This document shows positions 22,841 through 31,475 of a DNA stretch of 34,594 nt, in pieces (the stretch's first letter is position 1; every line of letters starts with the position of its first letter). The notes beneath the pieces are model-generated. The model saw nothing but the letters and a program-made list of their open reading frames with translations, did not search any database and was not told where the DNA came from. Both the position numbers and the translations under genes were made by a program. This DNA is from UBA11164 sp034376725 (GTDB lineage: Bacteria > Pseudomonadota > Gammaproteobacteria > Xanthomonadales > Xanthomonadaceae), in contig JAXMJH010000007.1 in NCBI GenBank assembly GCA_034376725.1, positions 1-34,594 of the forward strand, in the 5' to 3' direction.

Positions 22841-23701
22841 TCAGTTTCGGATCGTTACCAGCCGGTCGCGGCCGTCGCGGCGGACGCTGAGCACCAGCGG
22901 CCCGGACCCGCGCAGACTGGCCTCCAGTGCCTGACGTTGGCCGGGATCGGACACCGCCACGCCGTTGACTGCGGTCACCACATCGTCCGGGTGCAGCCCG
23001 ATGCGTTCCAGCACGGCGGGGTCGGGCAGCGCCAGGCGCACGCCGATCAGCTGTCCGTTCTCGGTCACCGGCAACACGTTGGCGGTCGCCGCAATGGCCT
23101 CCAGCCCCGGTGCCTGAGCCGCGCGGGCGGTTGCCAGGTCAGGCGCTCCAAAGTGCAGGTTACCGGTGAGATAACCTCCGCTGGGGTCGGCCGCTGCCGG
23201 CGGGCGGGGCGGATCGGAAGGCGTGGATGCGCTGTCGCTGCGTCGCAGGCGCAGCGTCTCACGGGCGCCGCCGCGACGCAGGACGACGTATTCGGCGTGT
23301 ACTTCGTCCAGAACCGCATCGTCGAGCACGGTTTCGCCGGTCCGGTAGGCGCGCTCGCGGCCCTGGGCGTCGGCAATGAAGGCCAGACCGTTGGCCGGGT
23401 CGGGCGAAGCGAAGGTGCCGCTCAGCGTCAGCGCCAGCGCGGTCGCCGGCGCGGCAGAAAGGCGCGGATCCGAAGGCTGGCCGAACAGATGCCAGGGCGC
23501 GATCGAGCCGACCGGCGCCCGCTGCAGGCCCGCATCGCTGGCAACGCCGGTCGACGACGGCAGGGCCGGACCGGCCACCGCCAGCCAGACCAGACGCGCC
23601 AGCAACCACGCGCAGACCGCCGCCAACACGGCTGCCAGCAGCCAGGGCGGCGCTGGCGAGCGCGCCAGTTGGCGAATCATCGGGTCGGACAATGCGGACA
23701 T
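22841..23701 (-). CDS. gspC: Type II secretion inner-membrane protein GspC
   Basis: A 286-residue protein with a short cytoplasmic start, one transmembrane helix (about 20-44), an HR domain (LALTLSGTFASPDPANGLAFIADAQGRERAYRTGETV) that contacts the secretin N0 domain, a Pro-rich linker and a C-terminal PDZ-like domain (LIGVRLALPDP ... GLHPDDVVTAVNGVAV). It couples the inner-membrane platform to GspD. Starts GTG 23704 and ATG 23701 are adjacent; GGAGAG lies eight bases before the ATG. It heads the gspC-D-E unit, with 186 bases to the divergent kinase gene. Confidence 0.92.
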   Translation of the reverse strand: MSALSDPMIRQLARSPAPPWLLAAVLAAVCAWLLARLVWLAVAGPALPSSTGVASDAGLQRAPVGSIAPWHLFGQPSDPRLSAAPATALALTLSGTFASPDPANGLAFIADAQGRERAYRTGETVLDDAVLDEVHAEYVVLRRGGARETLRLRRSDSASTPSDPPRPPAAADPSGGYLTGNLHFGAPDLATARAAQAPGLEAIAATANVLPVTENGQLIGVRLALPDPAVLERIGLHPDDVVTAVNGVAVSDPGQRQALEASLRGSGPLVLSVRRDGRDRLVTIRN

Positions 23702-23887
23702 CACGGGTTCTCTCCGGCAGGCACGGGCAATCTATCCGGCCTTGGCGGCAACGTCCACCGATGCGGGCCGCAGGCCGGATCGCTGCGCCGTCGCAACCCG
23801 TGCCACGGGCCAATCGGGCCGGCTACGGGTTACCATGACCGGCGCCGAAACCTCGGCACACAAAATCGTCCGGAGAATCGACTCGAC

Positions 23888-24826
23888 ATGTCTGCCTTGA
23901 TTTGCGGCTCGCTGGCCTACGACACCATCATGGTCTTCCAGGACCGCTTCAAGCACCACATCCTCCCTGAGAAAGTACACATTCTGAATGTGTCTTTTCT
24001 GGTGCCGCGCATGCGTCGCGAGTTCGGCGGCTGCGCGGGGAATATTTCCTACAGCCTCAATCTGCTGGGCGGCAATCCGTTGCCGATGGCCACCGTCGGA
24101 CAGGATTTCGGCGCCTATCGCGAGCACTTTCAGCACTGCGGCATCGATATGACGTATGTCAAGGAGATCCCGGACCTGTTCACCGCGCAGGCTTTCATCA
24201 CCACCGACCTGGACGACAACCAGATCACTGCCTTCCATCCCGGCGCGATGATGCGCTCGTTCGAGAACCACGTCCGCGATGTGCCCGACGTGCGCTTCGG
24301 CATCGTCGGACCCGACGGTTACGAGGCGATGTTGCAGAACTGCCGCGAGTTCGCCGAACTGGGCATTCCGTTCATCTTCGATCCCGGCCAGGCCATGCCA
24401 CTGTACAACGGCGGCGAGCTGCGGACGATGATCGAACAGGCGACCTACGTGACGGTCAACGACTACGAGTCCAATCTGCTGCAGGACAAGACCGGCCTCA
24501 CCGATGCGGAAATCGCCCAGCGTGTGCAGGCCTACATCATCACCCGGGGCGCCGAGGGTTCGGACATCCTCACCGCCGACGGCAAAGTAGTGCGGGTACC
24601 GCCGGCCAACGCGATTCGCGTGGTCGATCCGACCGGCTGCGGCGACGCCTACCGGGCCGGCCTGATTTTCGGCCTCATGAAAGGCATGGACCTGGCCACA
24701 TCGGCGCGCATCGCCTCGCTGATGGGGGCGATCAAGATCGAGCACCTGGGCCCGCAGAATCAGCGCTTCGATTATCCGGAATTCAGCGAGCAGTTCCGCC
24801 AGCAGTTCGGCTACGCCCTCGACTGA
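23888..24826 (+). CDS. PfkB/ribokinase-family carbohydrate or nucleoside kinase (adenosine-kinase-like)
   Basis: A 312-residue kinase with the GGCAGNISYSLNLLGG substrate-binding start of the PfkB fold and the anion-hole/catalytic-base motif DPTGCGDAYRAG near 250-260 (Asp in GCGD). The closing segment GAIKIEHLGPQNQRF is typical of the bacterial group annotated as adenosine kinase or generic carbohydrate kinase, widespread in Xanthomonadales. The exact substrate is not decided by sequence. The ATG at 23888 gives MSALICGSLAYDTI; the long in-frame reading further upstream runs antisense through gspC and is rejected. It is monocistronic, between divergent gspC and convergent small gene. Confidence 0.88.
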   Translation: MSALICGSLAYDTIMVFQDRFKHHILPEKVHILNVSFLVPRMRREFGGCAGNISYSLNLLGGNPLPMATVGQDFGAYREHFQHCGIDMTYVKEIPDLFTAQAFITTDLDDNQITAFHPGAMMRSFENHVRDVPDVRFGIVGPDGYEAMLQNCREFAELGIPFIFDPGQAMPLYNGGELRTMIEQATYVTVNDYESNLLQDKTGLTDAEIAQRVQAYIITRGAEGSDILTADGKVVRVPPANAIRVVDPTGCGDAYRAGLIFGLMKGMDLATSARIASLMGAIKIEHLGPQNQRFDYPEFSEQFRQQFGYALD

Positions 24827-24862
24827 CCGGCCATCCGCTGCCCGGCAGCGCCGGCTGAGCCG

Positions 24863-25123
24863 CTATTTGGCCAACCCGCCGATGAAGGTGTCGTCGGGCA
24901 TGCCCTCCATCGCGGCGATCGCCTCGACCAGCACCTGCGATTCGTTGTCCTTGAGCAGCTCGCCGATCCGGCTCAGATCGGTGACCGCCCTCGGCGTCAG
25001 GCCGACCGCCTGGCGCAACAGTTCGGCCGCCACCGCGTCGGGCGGGCGACCACGACTCTCGGCCAGCGCTTGCAGCCGTTCGAGGAGTTCCGGACTCAAT
25101 TCACGCAGCAGTAGTTCGGCCAT
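24863..25123 (-). CDS. Orphan ribbon-helix-helix-like small protein (FitA-type antitoxin resemblance)
   Basis: An 86-residue acidic protein. The start LLLRELSPELLERLQALAE followed by GRPPDAVAAELLRQAV fits the strand-helix-helix layout of FitA-like antitoxins and other plasmid-stability RHH proteins. The rest is helical with no match. No PIN-domain or other toxin gene is adjacent on either side, so a toxin-antitoxin role is unsupported; a stand-alone repressor is possible. The ATG at 25123 has GGAG nine bases upstream and gives the RHH-like start, so it is chosen over 25162. It lies 101 bases after ampG on the same strand. Confidence 0.6.
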   Translation of the reverse strand: MAELLLRELSPELLERLQALAESRGRPPDAVAAELLRQAVGLTPRAVTDLSRIGELLKDNESQVLVEAIAAMEGMPDDTFIGGLAK

Positions 25124-25224
25124 GCTGGGGGGCTCCGCGCCGAGAGTCTCTAGGTTACCCAACCTGCGAGGACAAGGGAACCGCGCCGATCAGGGCGCCA
25201 CTGCGTCCGCGCACAGCCCAAGCG

Positions 25225-26550
25225 TCAGGATTTCTGGACTGTGCTGCGACCCGCGCTGCCCAGCGATTGATCGACCAGGCCGGCGCGCATCATGAAGGCG
25301 TAAAGCAGAATCCCCGGCAGGGCCGCCAGCGTGGTCAGCAGATAGAACTCGGTATAGCCAAGCCATTCGATCAAGCCGCCGGCCGTGGTCCCGGACAGCA
25401 GCCGGCCGACAACGCTGGCAGCGGCGGTAAGCAGCGCGAACTGGGTGGCGGTGTAGGCCAGATTGCACAGCGCCGACAGATAGGCCACCACGACCACGCC
25501 GCCGATTCCGCTGGCGATGTTCTCGAACGCAACGGTGAATGCCAGCAAGGCATTGGAATGACCGGTCGCGGCGAGCCACGCGAAACTCAGATTGGAAACC
25601 GCCATCAGCACCAACGCCAGCAGAACCGAGCGCTTCACCCCCAGCGCGGTGTAGACCATGCCGCCGATGAAGATGCCGATCAGGTAGCCGGCAAAGCCCA
25701 CGCCGACATCCCAGGTGGCGATTTCCTCGTTGCTGAAACCCAGATCGTTCAACAGCAGGCGCAGGGTCAGATTCGCCAGGGTGTCGCCGATCTTGTGCAG
25801 CAGGACGAACAGCAGCACCAGCAGCGCGCCGCGACGAAGCAGAAACTCGCCGAGCGGCCCGATGACCGCATCCCAGGCCTGGCGCAGCCCACGATGCGAG
25901 GCGACCACCACATGACGGGGCGGCTCGCCTAGCGCCAGCGCGGTGGCCATCGCCGGCAGCGCGAATGCCGCGCACAACAGGTAGGCAAACGACCAGTCGC
26001 CGCGCGTGGCGACGAACAGGGCCAGCGAACCGGCCGCCACCGAACCAATCCGCCAGCCGTATTGCGACATGCCCGAGCCGACGCCCAGCTGCTCCGGCCG
26101 GAGGATTTCGATCCGGTAGGCATCGATCACGATGTCGTAGGTTGCGCCGGCAACGCCGACCGCCACCGCCGCGACCGCCAGCAGGCCAAGCTCGGTGCCC
26201 GGGTCGAGAAACCCGAGCCAGATCACGCAGGCCATCACCAGCATGCCGGAGAACAGCAGCCACGATACCCGCTGGCCCAGGCGATGCAGGAACGGCAGCC
26301 GCACCCCGTCGACCAGCGGCGCCCACAGGAACTTCAGATTGTACATCAGGAAGGCGAGCGAGAACGCGGTGATGGTCCGCTTGTCGATACCGTCCTGGGC
26401 CAGGCGCGTGGTCAGCGTCGCGCCGATCATCGCGTAGGGAAACCCGGAGGAGAGCCCGAGAAACAGCGCCGCCAGCGGCTCACGCTGGGTGTAGGGCCGC
26501 AGACTGGCGATCAGCCGCAGCCAAAGCGCATGCGCGGCGGCGGCACTCAC
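25225..26550 (-). CDS. ampG: AmpG-type muropeptide permease (MFS)
   Basis: A 441-residue, 12- to 14-helix major-facilitator protein. The AmpG hallmarks are FLGLSSGFPYAM in the first helix, an early FLWAPLVDG segment, and QYGWRIGSVAAG with DIVIDAYR before it. AmpG imports anhydro-muropeptides from cell-wall turnover for recycling and governs AmpC-type induction where present. The GTG at 26550 overlaps the xth stop by four bases (GTGA), which fixes the start; the longer in-frame reading to 26664 would add an Arg-rich tail lying inside xth. Confidence 0.92.
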   Translation of the reverse strand: MSAAAAHALWLRLIASLRPYTQREPLAALFLGLSSGFPYAMIGATLTTRLAQDGIDKRTITAFSLAFLMYNLKFLWAPLVDGVRLPFLHRLGQRVSWLLFSGMLVMACVIWLGFLDPGTELGLLAVAAVAVGVAGATYDIVIDAYRIEILRPEQLGVGSGMSQYGWRIGSVAAGSLALFVATRGDWSFAYLLCAAFALPAMATALALGEPPRHVVVASHRGLRQAWDAVIGPLGEFLLRRGALLVLLFVLLHKIGDTLANLTLRLLLNDLGFSNEEIATWDVGVGFAGYLIGIFIGGMVYTALGVKRSVLLALVLMAVSNLSFAWLAATGHSNALLAFTVAFENIASGIGGVVVVAYLSALCNLAYTATQFALLTAAASVVGRLLSGTTAGGLIEWLGYTEFYLLTTLAALPGILLYAFMMRAGLVDQSLGSAGRSTVQKS

Positions 26551-27311
26551 GCGTAGTCGACCGCGTAGGGCGCGTGATCGGAGAATTTCGGCTCGGGGTG
26601 GATGGCGCAGTTGCGCAGCTTTGCGGCAAGGCCCGGGCTGACCATCTGGTAGTCGATTCGCCAACCGACGTCATTGGCGCGCGCCGCGCCGCGCTGCGAC
26701 CACCAGGTATAGTCCTCGCCCTCCGGCCGCAACTGGCGGTAGCTGTCGACCCAACCGCGCTCGACCAGGCCGTTCATCCAGGCCCGCTCTTCCGGCAGGC
26801 AGCCGGAATTCTTCTGGTTCGAGCGCCAGTTGCGGATGTCCTTCTCGCTTCGCACGATGTTCCAGTCGCCGCACACGACATAGTCGCGGCCGCTGGCCAG
26901 CCAGTCATCGAGAATCGGCCCGAACCAGTCCATGCAGCGAAACTTGTAGGCCTGACGCACCTCGCCGGAAGAACCGGACGGAAAATACAGCGACACCACA
27001 CTGAGATTGCCGAATCGCGCCTCGATATAGCGGCCCTCTTCGTCGAAATCCGTCCAGCCCAGCGCAGTGCGCACCTCGTCCGGCTCGCGACGCGAGTAGA
27101 TGGCCACGCCGCTGTAACCCTTTCGGGTGCTGGCGTCACGAAAGAAGCTGCGGTAGCCGGTCGGCTGAAACGCATCACCGGTCAGCTGATGCTCCTGCGC
27201 CTTGGTTTCCTGGACGCACAGCAGATCGCAGTCCTGGTCGGCGAACCAGTCGAAAAAACCCTTGCTGGCGGCCGACCGCAGACCATTGGCGTTGAACGAG
27301 ATGATGCGCAT
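26547..27311 (-). CDS. xth: Exodeoxyribonuclease III
   Basis: A 254-residue enzyme of the exonuclease-endonuclease-phosphatase fold acting as AP endonuclease and 3'-repair exonuclease. The motifs run in order: SFNANGLRSA, LLCVQETKA, the GDWNIVRSEKD active-site loop, WRIDYQMVS and the terminal FSDHAP. It is coupled to ampG by a four-base overlap. Its ATG is preceded, without a Shine-Dalgarno, by a C/T-rich heptad element that is also found before pyrE. Confidence 0.95.
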   Translation of the reverse strand: MRIISFNANGLRSAASKGFFDWFADQDCDLLCVQETKAQEHQLTGDAFQPTGYRSFFRDASTRKGYSGVAIYSRREPDEVRTALGWTDFDEEGRYIEARFGNLSVVSLYFPSGSSGEVRQAYKFRCMDWFGPILDDWLASGRDYVVCGDWNIVRSEKDIRNWRSNQKNSGCLPEERAWMNGLVERGWVDSYRQLRPEGEDYTWWSQRGAARANDVGWRIDYQMVSPGLAAKLRNCAIHPEPKFSDHAPYAVDYA

Positions 27312-27317
27312 CGGGGC

Positions 27318-27368
27318 GGGAATGGGGGAGCGGGAATGGGGAATGGGGAATGGGGAATGGGGAATCGG
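27318..27368 (-). repeat. Heptad-repeat leader element, copy next to xth
   Basis: The plus strand shows GGGAATGGGGGAGC followed by about five tandem GGGAATG/GGGAATC heptads. Read on the xth strand it is TTCCCGCTCCCCCATTCCC just before the ATG. Heptads of this type recur between genes in Xanthomonadales genomes. The rest of the xth-pyrE gap, 27369-27521, holds a 6-bp hairpin (CTTCGC/GCGAAG) and no gene. Confidence 0.7.
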
Positions 27369-27521
27369 AGCCTAGTCGAACCTCGGGTGCTTGTCCGCAT
27401 TGAGTGCCACGGATGCAAGGTAGCATTGGGCACCGGTCGATATCGCCACCTGTAATCGTGCTGCGCTTCGCGTCGCTGGCGAAGGCAAGACTCTACAGGC
27501 TCGACGCGGTGAGGCACAATT

Positions 27522-27564
27522 CGATTTCCGATTCCCGATTCCCCATTCCCGCGCCCCCATTCCC
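27522..27564 (+). repeat. Heptad-repeat leader element, copy next to pyrE
   Basis: The element is the inverted counterpart of the copy at 27318-27368. It holds CGATTTCCGATTCCC heptads, then CCCATTCCCGCGCCCCCATT, ending directly at the pyrE start codon. Over about 19 bases next to the start codon it differs from the xth copy at one position. Confidence 0.7.
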
Positions 27565-28212
27565 GTGCACGAACACCAACGTCGTTTCCTCGAGCTGGCC
27601 CTGGCGCGCGATGCGCTGCGGTTCGGCGAGTTCACCCTGAAATCCGGCCGGGTCAGTCCGTATTTCTTCAACGCCGGGCGACTGGATTCCGGCGCGGCGC
27701 TGGCAGAGATCGGCGAGTGCTATGCGCACGCGTTGGACGACGCCGGGCTGGAGTTCGACATGCTGTTCGGCCCGGCCTACAAGGGCATCGCGCTGGCCAG
27801 CGCGCTGGCGATCGCCCTGGCCCGGCGCGGGCGCGACGTGCCGCTGGCGTTCAATCGCAAGGAGGCCAAGGCCCATGGCGAGGGCGGCAGCCTGATCGGC
27901 GCGCCGATCGCCGGCCGGGTGTTGATCGTCGATGACGTGATCACCGCCGGCACAGCCGTGCGCGATGCCTTTGCGCAGATCGCCGGGGCCGGTGGTCAGG
28001 TGTGCGGCGTGCTGGTTGCGCTCGACCGCCAGGAGCGCGGCCAGCACGGCTCGCGCTCGGCGACTGCTGAACTGGCCGACCAATTTTCTGTGCCGGTCAT
28101 CGCCATTGCCGGGCTGGACGAGCTGCTGGCGCTGGCCGCCGATCGGCCCGAACTGGCCGTGCACGCACCCCGCCTGTTGCAGTATCGTGAACGCTACGGT
28201 GCCTCCGGCTGA
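27565..28212 (+). CDS. pyrE: Orotate phosphoribosyltransferase
   Basis: A 215-residue enzyme joining orotate and PRPP to orotidine 5'-phosphate in pyrimidine synthesis. FGEFTLKSGRVSPYFFNAG near the start, FGPAYKGIALA, FNRKEAKAHGEGG (the catalytic flexible loop) and the PRPP motif VLIVDDVITAGTA are all intact. The start is GTG at 27565: alignment with E. coli PyrE puts the N-terminus exactly here. There is no Shine-Dalgarno; the heptad element ends at the start codon. A DUF4124 gene follows nine bases after the stop. Confidence 0.96.
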   Translation: MHEHQRRFLELALARDALRFGEFTLKSGRVSPYFFNAGRLDSGAALAEIGECYAHALDDAGLEFDMLFGPAYKGIALASALAIALARRGRDVPLAFNRKEAKAHGEGGSLIGAPIAGRVLIVDDVITAGTAVRDAFAQIAGAGGQVCGVLVALDRQERGQHGSRSATAELADQFSVPVIAIAGLDELLALAADRPELAVHAPRLLQYRERYGASG

Positions 28213-28221
28213 GGATTCACG

Positions 28222-28857
28222 ATGAAGTCGTCCGCTCTGCTCATTCCGCTCGTTTTTGCGTTGCTGTTCGGGTCGCTGTCCCAGGCTCAGGCTCCGGCCC
28301 AGAAGCTCTACCGTTGGGTCGACGCCGAGGGCAACGTCCGGTACACCGACTCGTTGCCGCCCGAGGCCGTCGATCAGGCCCGACGCGAATTCAGCAAGGC
28401 CAGTGGCAACACCACGGCCGACATCAGCCGGGCGATGACCGGCGAAGAGCGCGCCCGGATTCAGGCCGAAGCCGAACGCAACGCCGCCGCAGCGGCCGAG
28501 GCGCAGACCCGTGCGCAGCGCGACAGCGTGTTGATCAACGCTTACGCCAGCGAGGCGGATCTCTCCCGCGCATTCGGCGACCGGCTCACGATGCTGCAGG
28601 AATCCATTCGCGCGGCGCAGGTGGGCATCGAATCGCAGCAGTATGTGCTGGCCAGCCTGCTCAACGACGCCGCCGACCGCGAACTGGCCGGCGAGCGCGT
28701 CCCGCCAACCGTGCTGGAAGCGGTGCGCGAGGCGTACCGACAGGAACAGCAACTGCGCGACGTTCAGCTGCGACGCGAAGCCGAGCACGCCGCAACCGAC
28801 CAGGACTACCAGAACACCCTGGAACGCTACCGGACGCTTTCGCAAAGCCGGAAATGA
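28222..28857 (+). CDS. DUF4124 domain exported protein with coiled coil
   Basis: A 211-residue protein with a signal peptide (LLIPLVFALLFGSLSQAQA), then the DUF4124 motif LYRWVDAEGNVRYTDSLPPEA (about 29-49), then long helices rich in Ala, Glu, Arg and Gln that should form a coiled coil. It is probably periplasmic; the DUF4124 fold is thought to bind other envelope parts but its role is unknown. Its ribosome binding site GAGG is seven bases before the ATG, nine bases after pyrE, so the two are co-transcribed. Confidence 0.88.
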   Translation: MKSSALLIPLVFALLFGSLSQAQAPAQKLYRWVDAEGNVRYTDSLPPEAVDQARREFSKASGNTTADISRAMTGEERARIQAEAERNAAAAAEAQTRAQRDSVLINAYASEADLSRAFGDRLTMLQESIRAAQVGIESQQYVLASLLNDAADRELAGERVPPTVLEAVREAYRQEQQLRDVQLRREAEHAATDQDYQNTLERYRTLSQSRK

Positions 28858-29156
28858 GCGGTGCCGCAGCCGACCCGCCCGCCGCTGCGCGAGGCATGAC
28901 GCCACTGCGCTGAATAGCCCGCGCGCAGAAGCACCGGTAAAGCTCGCCTGAATGCAGAAACCGGCAGCGCTCGCCGATCATCAAGCTCCACCAGCCTGGC
29001 AATCGCCCGCAACCCCCGGGCCCCCCGCGACCCAGCATGAGTCGCCGATGTTTCGCCGCTACCGAAACGACCTTCGCCGAGGCAACGCACAACGCGCAAC
29101 CGCCCGCACGCCGACGCCAGCCTTTGCGTCCAGCGTCTACGTCGTCGGCATCGCGC
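28858..29156. other. Intergenic region, no feature recognised
   Basis: About 300 bases between convergent genes. I see no gene with family resemblance, no clear hairpin with T-run, and only short Arg/Pro-rich open frames. Confidence 0.5.
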
Positions 29157-31466
29157 TCAGAACGGCAGCTTCAGCTCGGGAGCAATGGCCAGCAGTTGGC
29201 TCTTGAACGTGGTCTGGATCCGCTCCAGCGCCTGGTTGTTGTCCGCTTCGAAGCGCATCACCAAAACCGGCGTGGTGTTCGATGGCCGCACCAGGCCCCA
29301 GCCATCGGGCCAGTCGGCGCGGATGCCATCGATGGTCGCCAGCCTCGCGCCCTCGAAGGTGGCTGCCGACTGGAAGCGCTGAACCAGGGCCGGGCCGGCG
29401 CCCTCGGGCACATCGACCTTGAGCTCGGGCGTGCTGACGCTCTCGGGCAGGGTGGCGAAGGTGTCGTCGGTCGATGCGTCCACCGAGGCAAGAATTTCCA
29501 GCAGGCGGGCGGCGGCATAAATGCCGTCGTCGAAGCCATACCAGCGCTCGCGGAAGAAGAAGTGACCGCTCATTTCGCCGGCCAGCTCGGCGGCCGTCTC
29601 GCGCATCTTGGCTTTCATCAGCGAGTGACCGGTCTTCCACATCACCGGGCTGCCGCCGTGGCGCAGGACATGTGCGGCCAGATGCCCGGTGCACTTCACG
29701 TCATACAGGATGCAGGCACCCGGATTCCGGCTCAGCACGTCCTGAGCGAACAGCATCAGCACGCGGTCCGGGTAGATGATCTTGCCCTTGCCGGTGACCA
29801 CACCGAGCCGGTCGCCGTCGCCATCCAGGGCGATACCCAGATCGGCGCCCAGCCGCTCGACCATCTGGATCAGATCGGACAGATTGGCCGGTTCGCTGGG
29901 GTCGGGATGATGATTGGGAAAATCGCCATCCACTTCGCAGTACAGCGGCACCACTTCGCAGCCGATCGCCTCCAGTGTGGCCGGGGCCAGCGCTCCGGCG
30001 ACGCCGTTGCCGCAATCGACCACCACCTTGAGCCGGCGCTCGATCTGAATATCGTCGGACACCCGCTGGATGTAAGGCCCCTCGACGCTTTCGTGCTGCA
30101 AAGTGCCGGGCGAATCGGCGGTGTGCAACCGGTCCTCCGCGATGCGCCCGTACAGCGCCTGGATGGCTTCGCCGTACAGCGTTTCGCCGCCGACGACGAT
30201 CTTGAAGCCGTTGTAGTCGGGCGGGTTGTGGCTGCCGGTGACCGAGACGCCACAGCCGGTGCGCAGGTAGAAACCGGCGAAATACACCAGGGGCGTGGTC
30301 GCCTGGCCGATATCGATCACATCGCGCCCGGTGGCGCGCAGGCCCTCGATCAGACCGGCACTGAGCATCTGACCGGAATGCCGGCCATCGCGACCGACCA
30401 CGATCTGCTTCAAGCCCTGTTCGTGCATCAGGCTGCCGATCGCCATGCCGAGAAACCGCGCCACGCTGGCGTCGAGATTCTTGCCCACGATGCCGCGCAC
30501 GTCGTAGGCGCGGAAGATTTCCCGCTCGATCGGCACAGTGGGCGCCTTCGCCTTGGCTGCCGGCGCCGGAGTCGGCGGCAGATCCTTGAGCGCGTCGGCG
30601 AAAGTCTCGCCCTGCTCTGCCGGGCCGGCCGCACGAGCCGGCCGACGCGCAAGCACCGTGCCTATGGCGGCCAGGGCCAGCAGCAGCGCACCCACCAGCA
30701 TCAGCGGCACACTTGGTAGCGGAAGCGCGGCCGGCGGCGGCGAGGCGGCGACGACGCGCCAGCCCGAGTTGGCCACCGGCGCCGACCTGATCTCGGCCAG
30801 TGCGGCGAGTTTTTCGGCACCGTGCGCAACCAACAGGCTGCGGCCCTGTTTGACGGCCAGATAGGTGCCGTCCGGCGTGTAGGTCGCCAGGACTCCGGCC
30901 AGCTCCGAGAGTGGCAGATGAGCCAGCACCACGCCCACCACCCGACCCTCATGGGTGGCTCGGGCGGCCAGCCCAAAAACCGGGCCGGTGTCGAGTCGAA
31001 TCACCTTGGAAACAGTCGCACCGCCTGCCAGCGCCTGCTGCAGCAGCGCCAGGCGACCGAAACGAACCTGCGCCGGCTCGCGCTCGAGTTGCAGCTCCAG
31101 ATCGGGGGCGAACGACTCGATGCCCTCCAGCTCGGGCCACTGCCGGCTGATGGCCGCCACCGCGGCGTCGGCGTCGCCTTCATCCAGCGCCTGGGCGACC
31201 GCCGGATCGGCGGTGACTGCGTTGAAACGTTCTCGCTGCTGTTCGAGATAGGTTGCCAGGGCGAGCACCACCTGGTCGCGCTGCTCGATCACCGCCGCTT
31301 CCAGCCGGTTGGCGCTGCCCTCCCGCCAGCCCAGCCACAGCAGGACTGCGCCGGCCACCAGCGCCATCCCCGCCAAGGGCAGCAGCCACCGGTGCAGTGC
31401 CGGCGGGGCCGCCAGATTGTGCAGGGGATTCTTGCCGGTTCCGCCCGGTGAGCTTTTCTGATTCAT
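29157..31466 (-). CDS. algC: Phosphomannomutase/phosphoglucomutase with N-terminal membrane sensor domain
   Basis: A 769-residue fusion. The N-terminal part has one transmembrane helix at about 28-47, an extracytoplasmic cache-like region (about 50-245, with QQRERFNAVTADPAV) and a second helix at about 253-273. A Pro/Ala linker leads to a full mutase from about 315: FRAYDVRGIVGKN, catalytic Ser412 in TGSHNP, metal loop DGDGDR at 548-553 and GEMSGHFFF, which selects sugars with equatorial 3-OH. The enzyme interconverts 6- and 1-phosphates of mannose and glucose for nucleotide-sugar and exopolysaccharide synthesis. AlgC and XanA alone are about 450-460 residues. Such extensions are known in Xanthomonadales. 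It is the third gene of coaBC-dut-algC. Confidence 0.92.
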   Translation of the reverse strand: MNQKSSPGGTGKNPLHNLAAPPALHRWLLPLAGMALVAGAVLLWLGWREGSANRLEAAVIEQRDQVVLALATYLEQQRERFNAVTADPAVAQALDEGDADAAVAAISRQWPELEGIESFAPDLELQLEREPAQVRFGRLALLQQALAGGATVSKVIRLDTGPVFGLAARATHEGRVVGVVLAHLPLSELAGVLATYTPDGTYLAVKQGRSLLVAHGAEKLAALAEIRSAPVANSGWRVVAASPPPAALPLPSVPLMLVGALLLALAAIGTVLARRPARAAGPAEQGETFADALKDLPPTPAPAAKAKAPTVPIEREIFRAYDVRGIVGKNLDASVARFLGMAIGSLMHEQGLKQIVVGRDGRHSGQMLSAGLIEGLRATGRDVIDIGQATTPLVYFAGFYLRTGCGVSVTGSHNPPDYNGFKIVVGGETLYGEAIQALYGRIAEDRLHTADSPGTLQHESVEGPYIQRVSDDIQIERRLKVVVDCGNGVAGALAPATLEAIGCEVVPLYCEVDGDFPNHHPDPSEPANLSDLIQMVERLGADLGIALDGDGDRLGVVTGKGKIIYPDRVLMLFAQDVLSRNPGACILYDVKCTGHLAAHVLRHGGSPVMWKTGHSLMKAKMRETAAELAGEMSGHFFFRERWYGFDDGIYAAARLLEILASVDASTDDTFATLPESVSTPELKVDVPEGAGPALVQRFQSAATFEGARLATIDGIRADWPDGWGLVRPSNTTPVLVMRFEADNNQALERIQTTFKSQLLAIAPELKLPF

Positions 31467-31475
31467 TTCTCTTCC

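Noticed and set aside
22823..23887. In-frame N-terminal extension of the PfkB kinase
   Set aside because: It would run antisense through all of gspC; the ATG at 23888 gives the normal family N-terminus.
26551..26664. N-terminal extension of ampG
   Set aside because: It lies within xth and is Arg/Pro-rich; the GTG at 26550 overlapping the xth stop fits the family start.
27318..27564. Heptad repeats as a CRISPR array
   Set aside because: Units are seven bases in tandem without spacers, and no cas gene is present.
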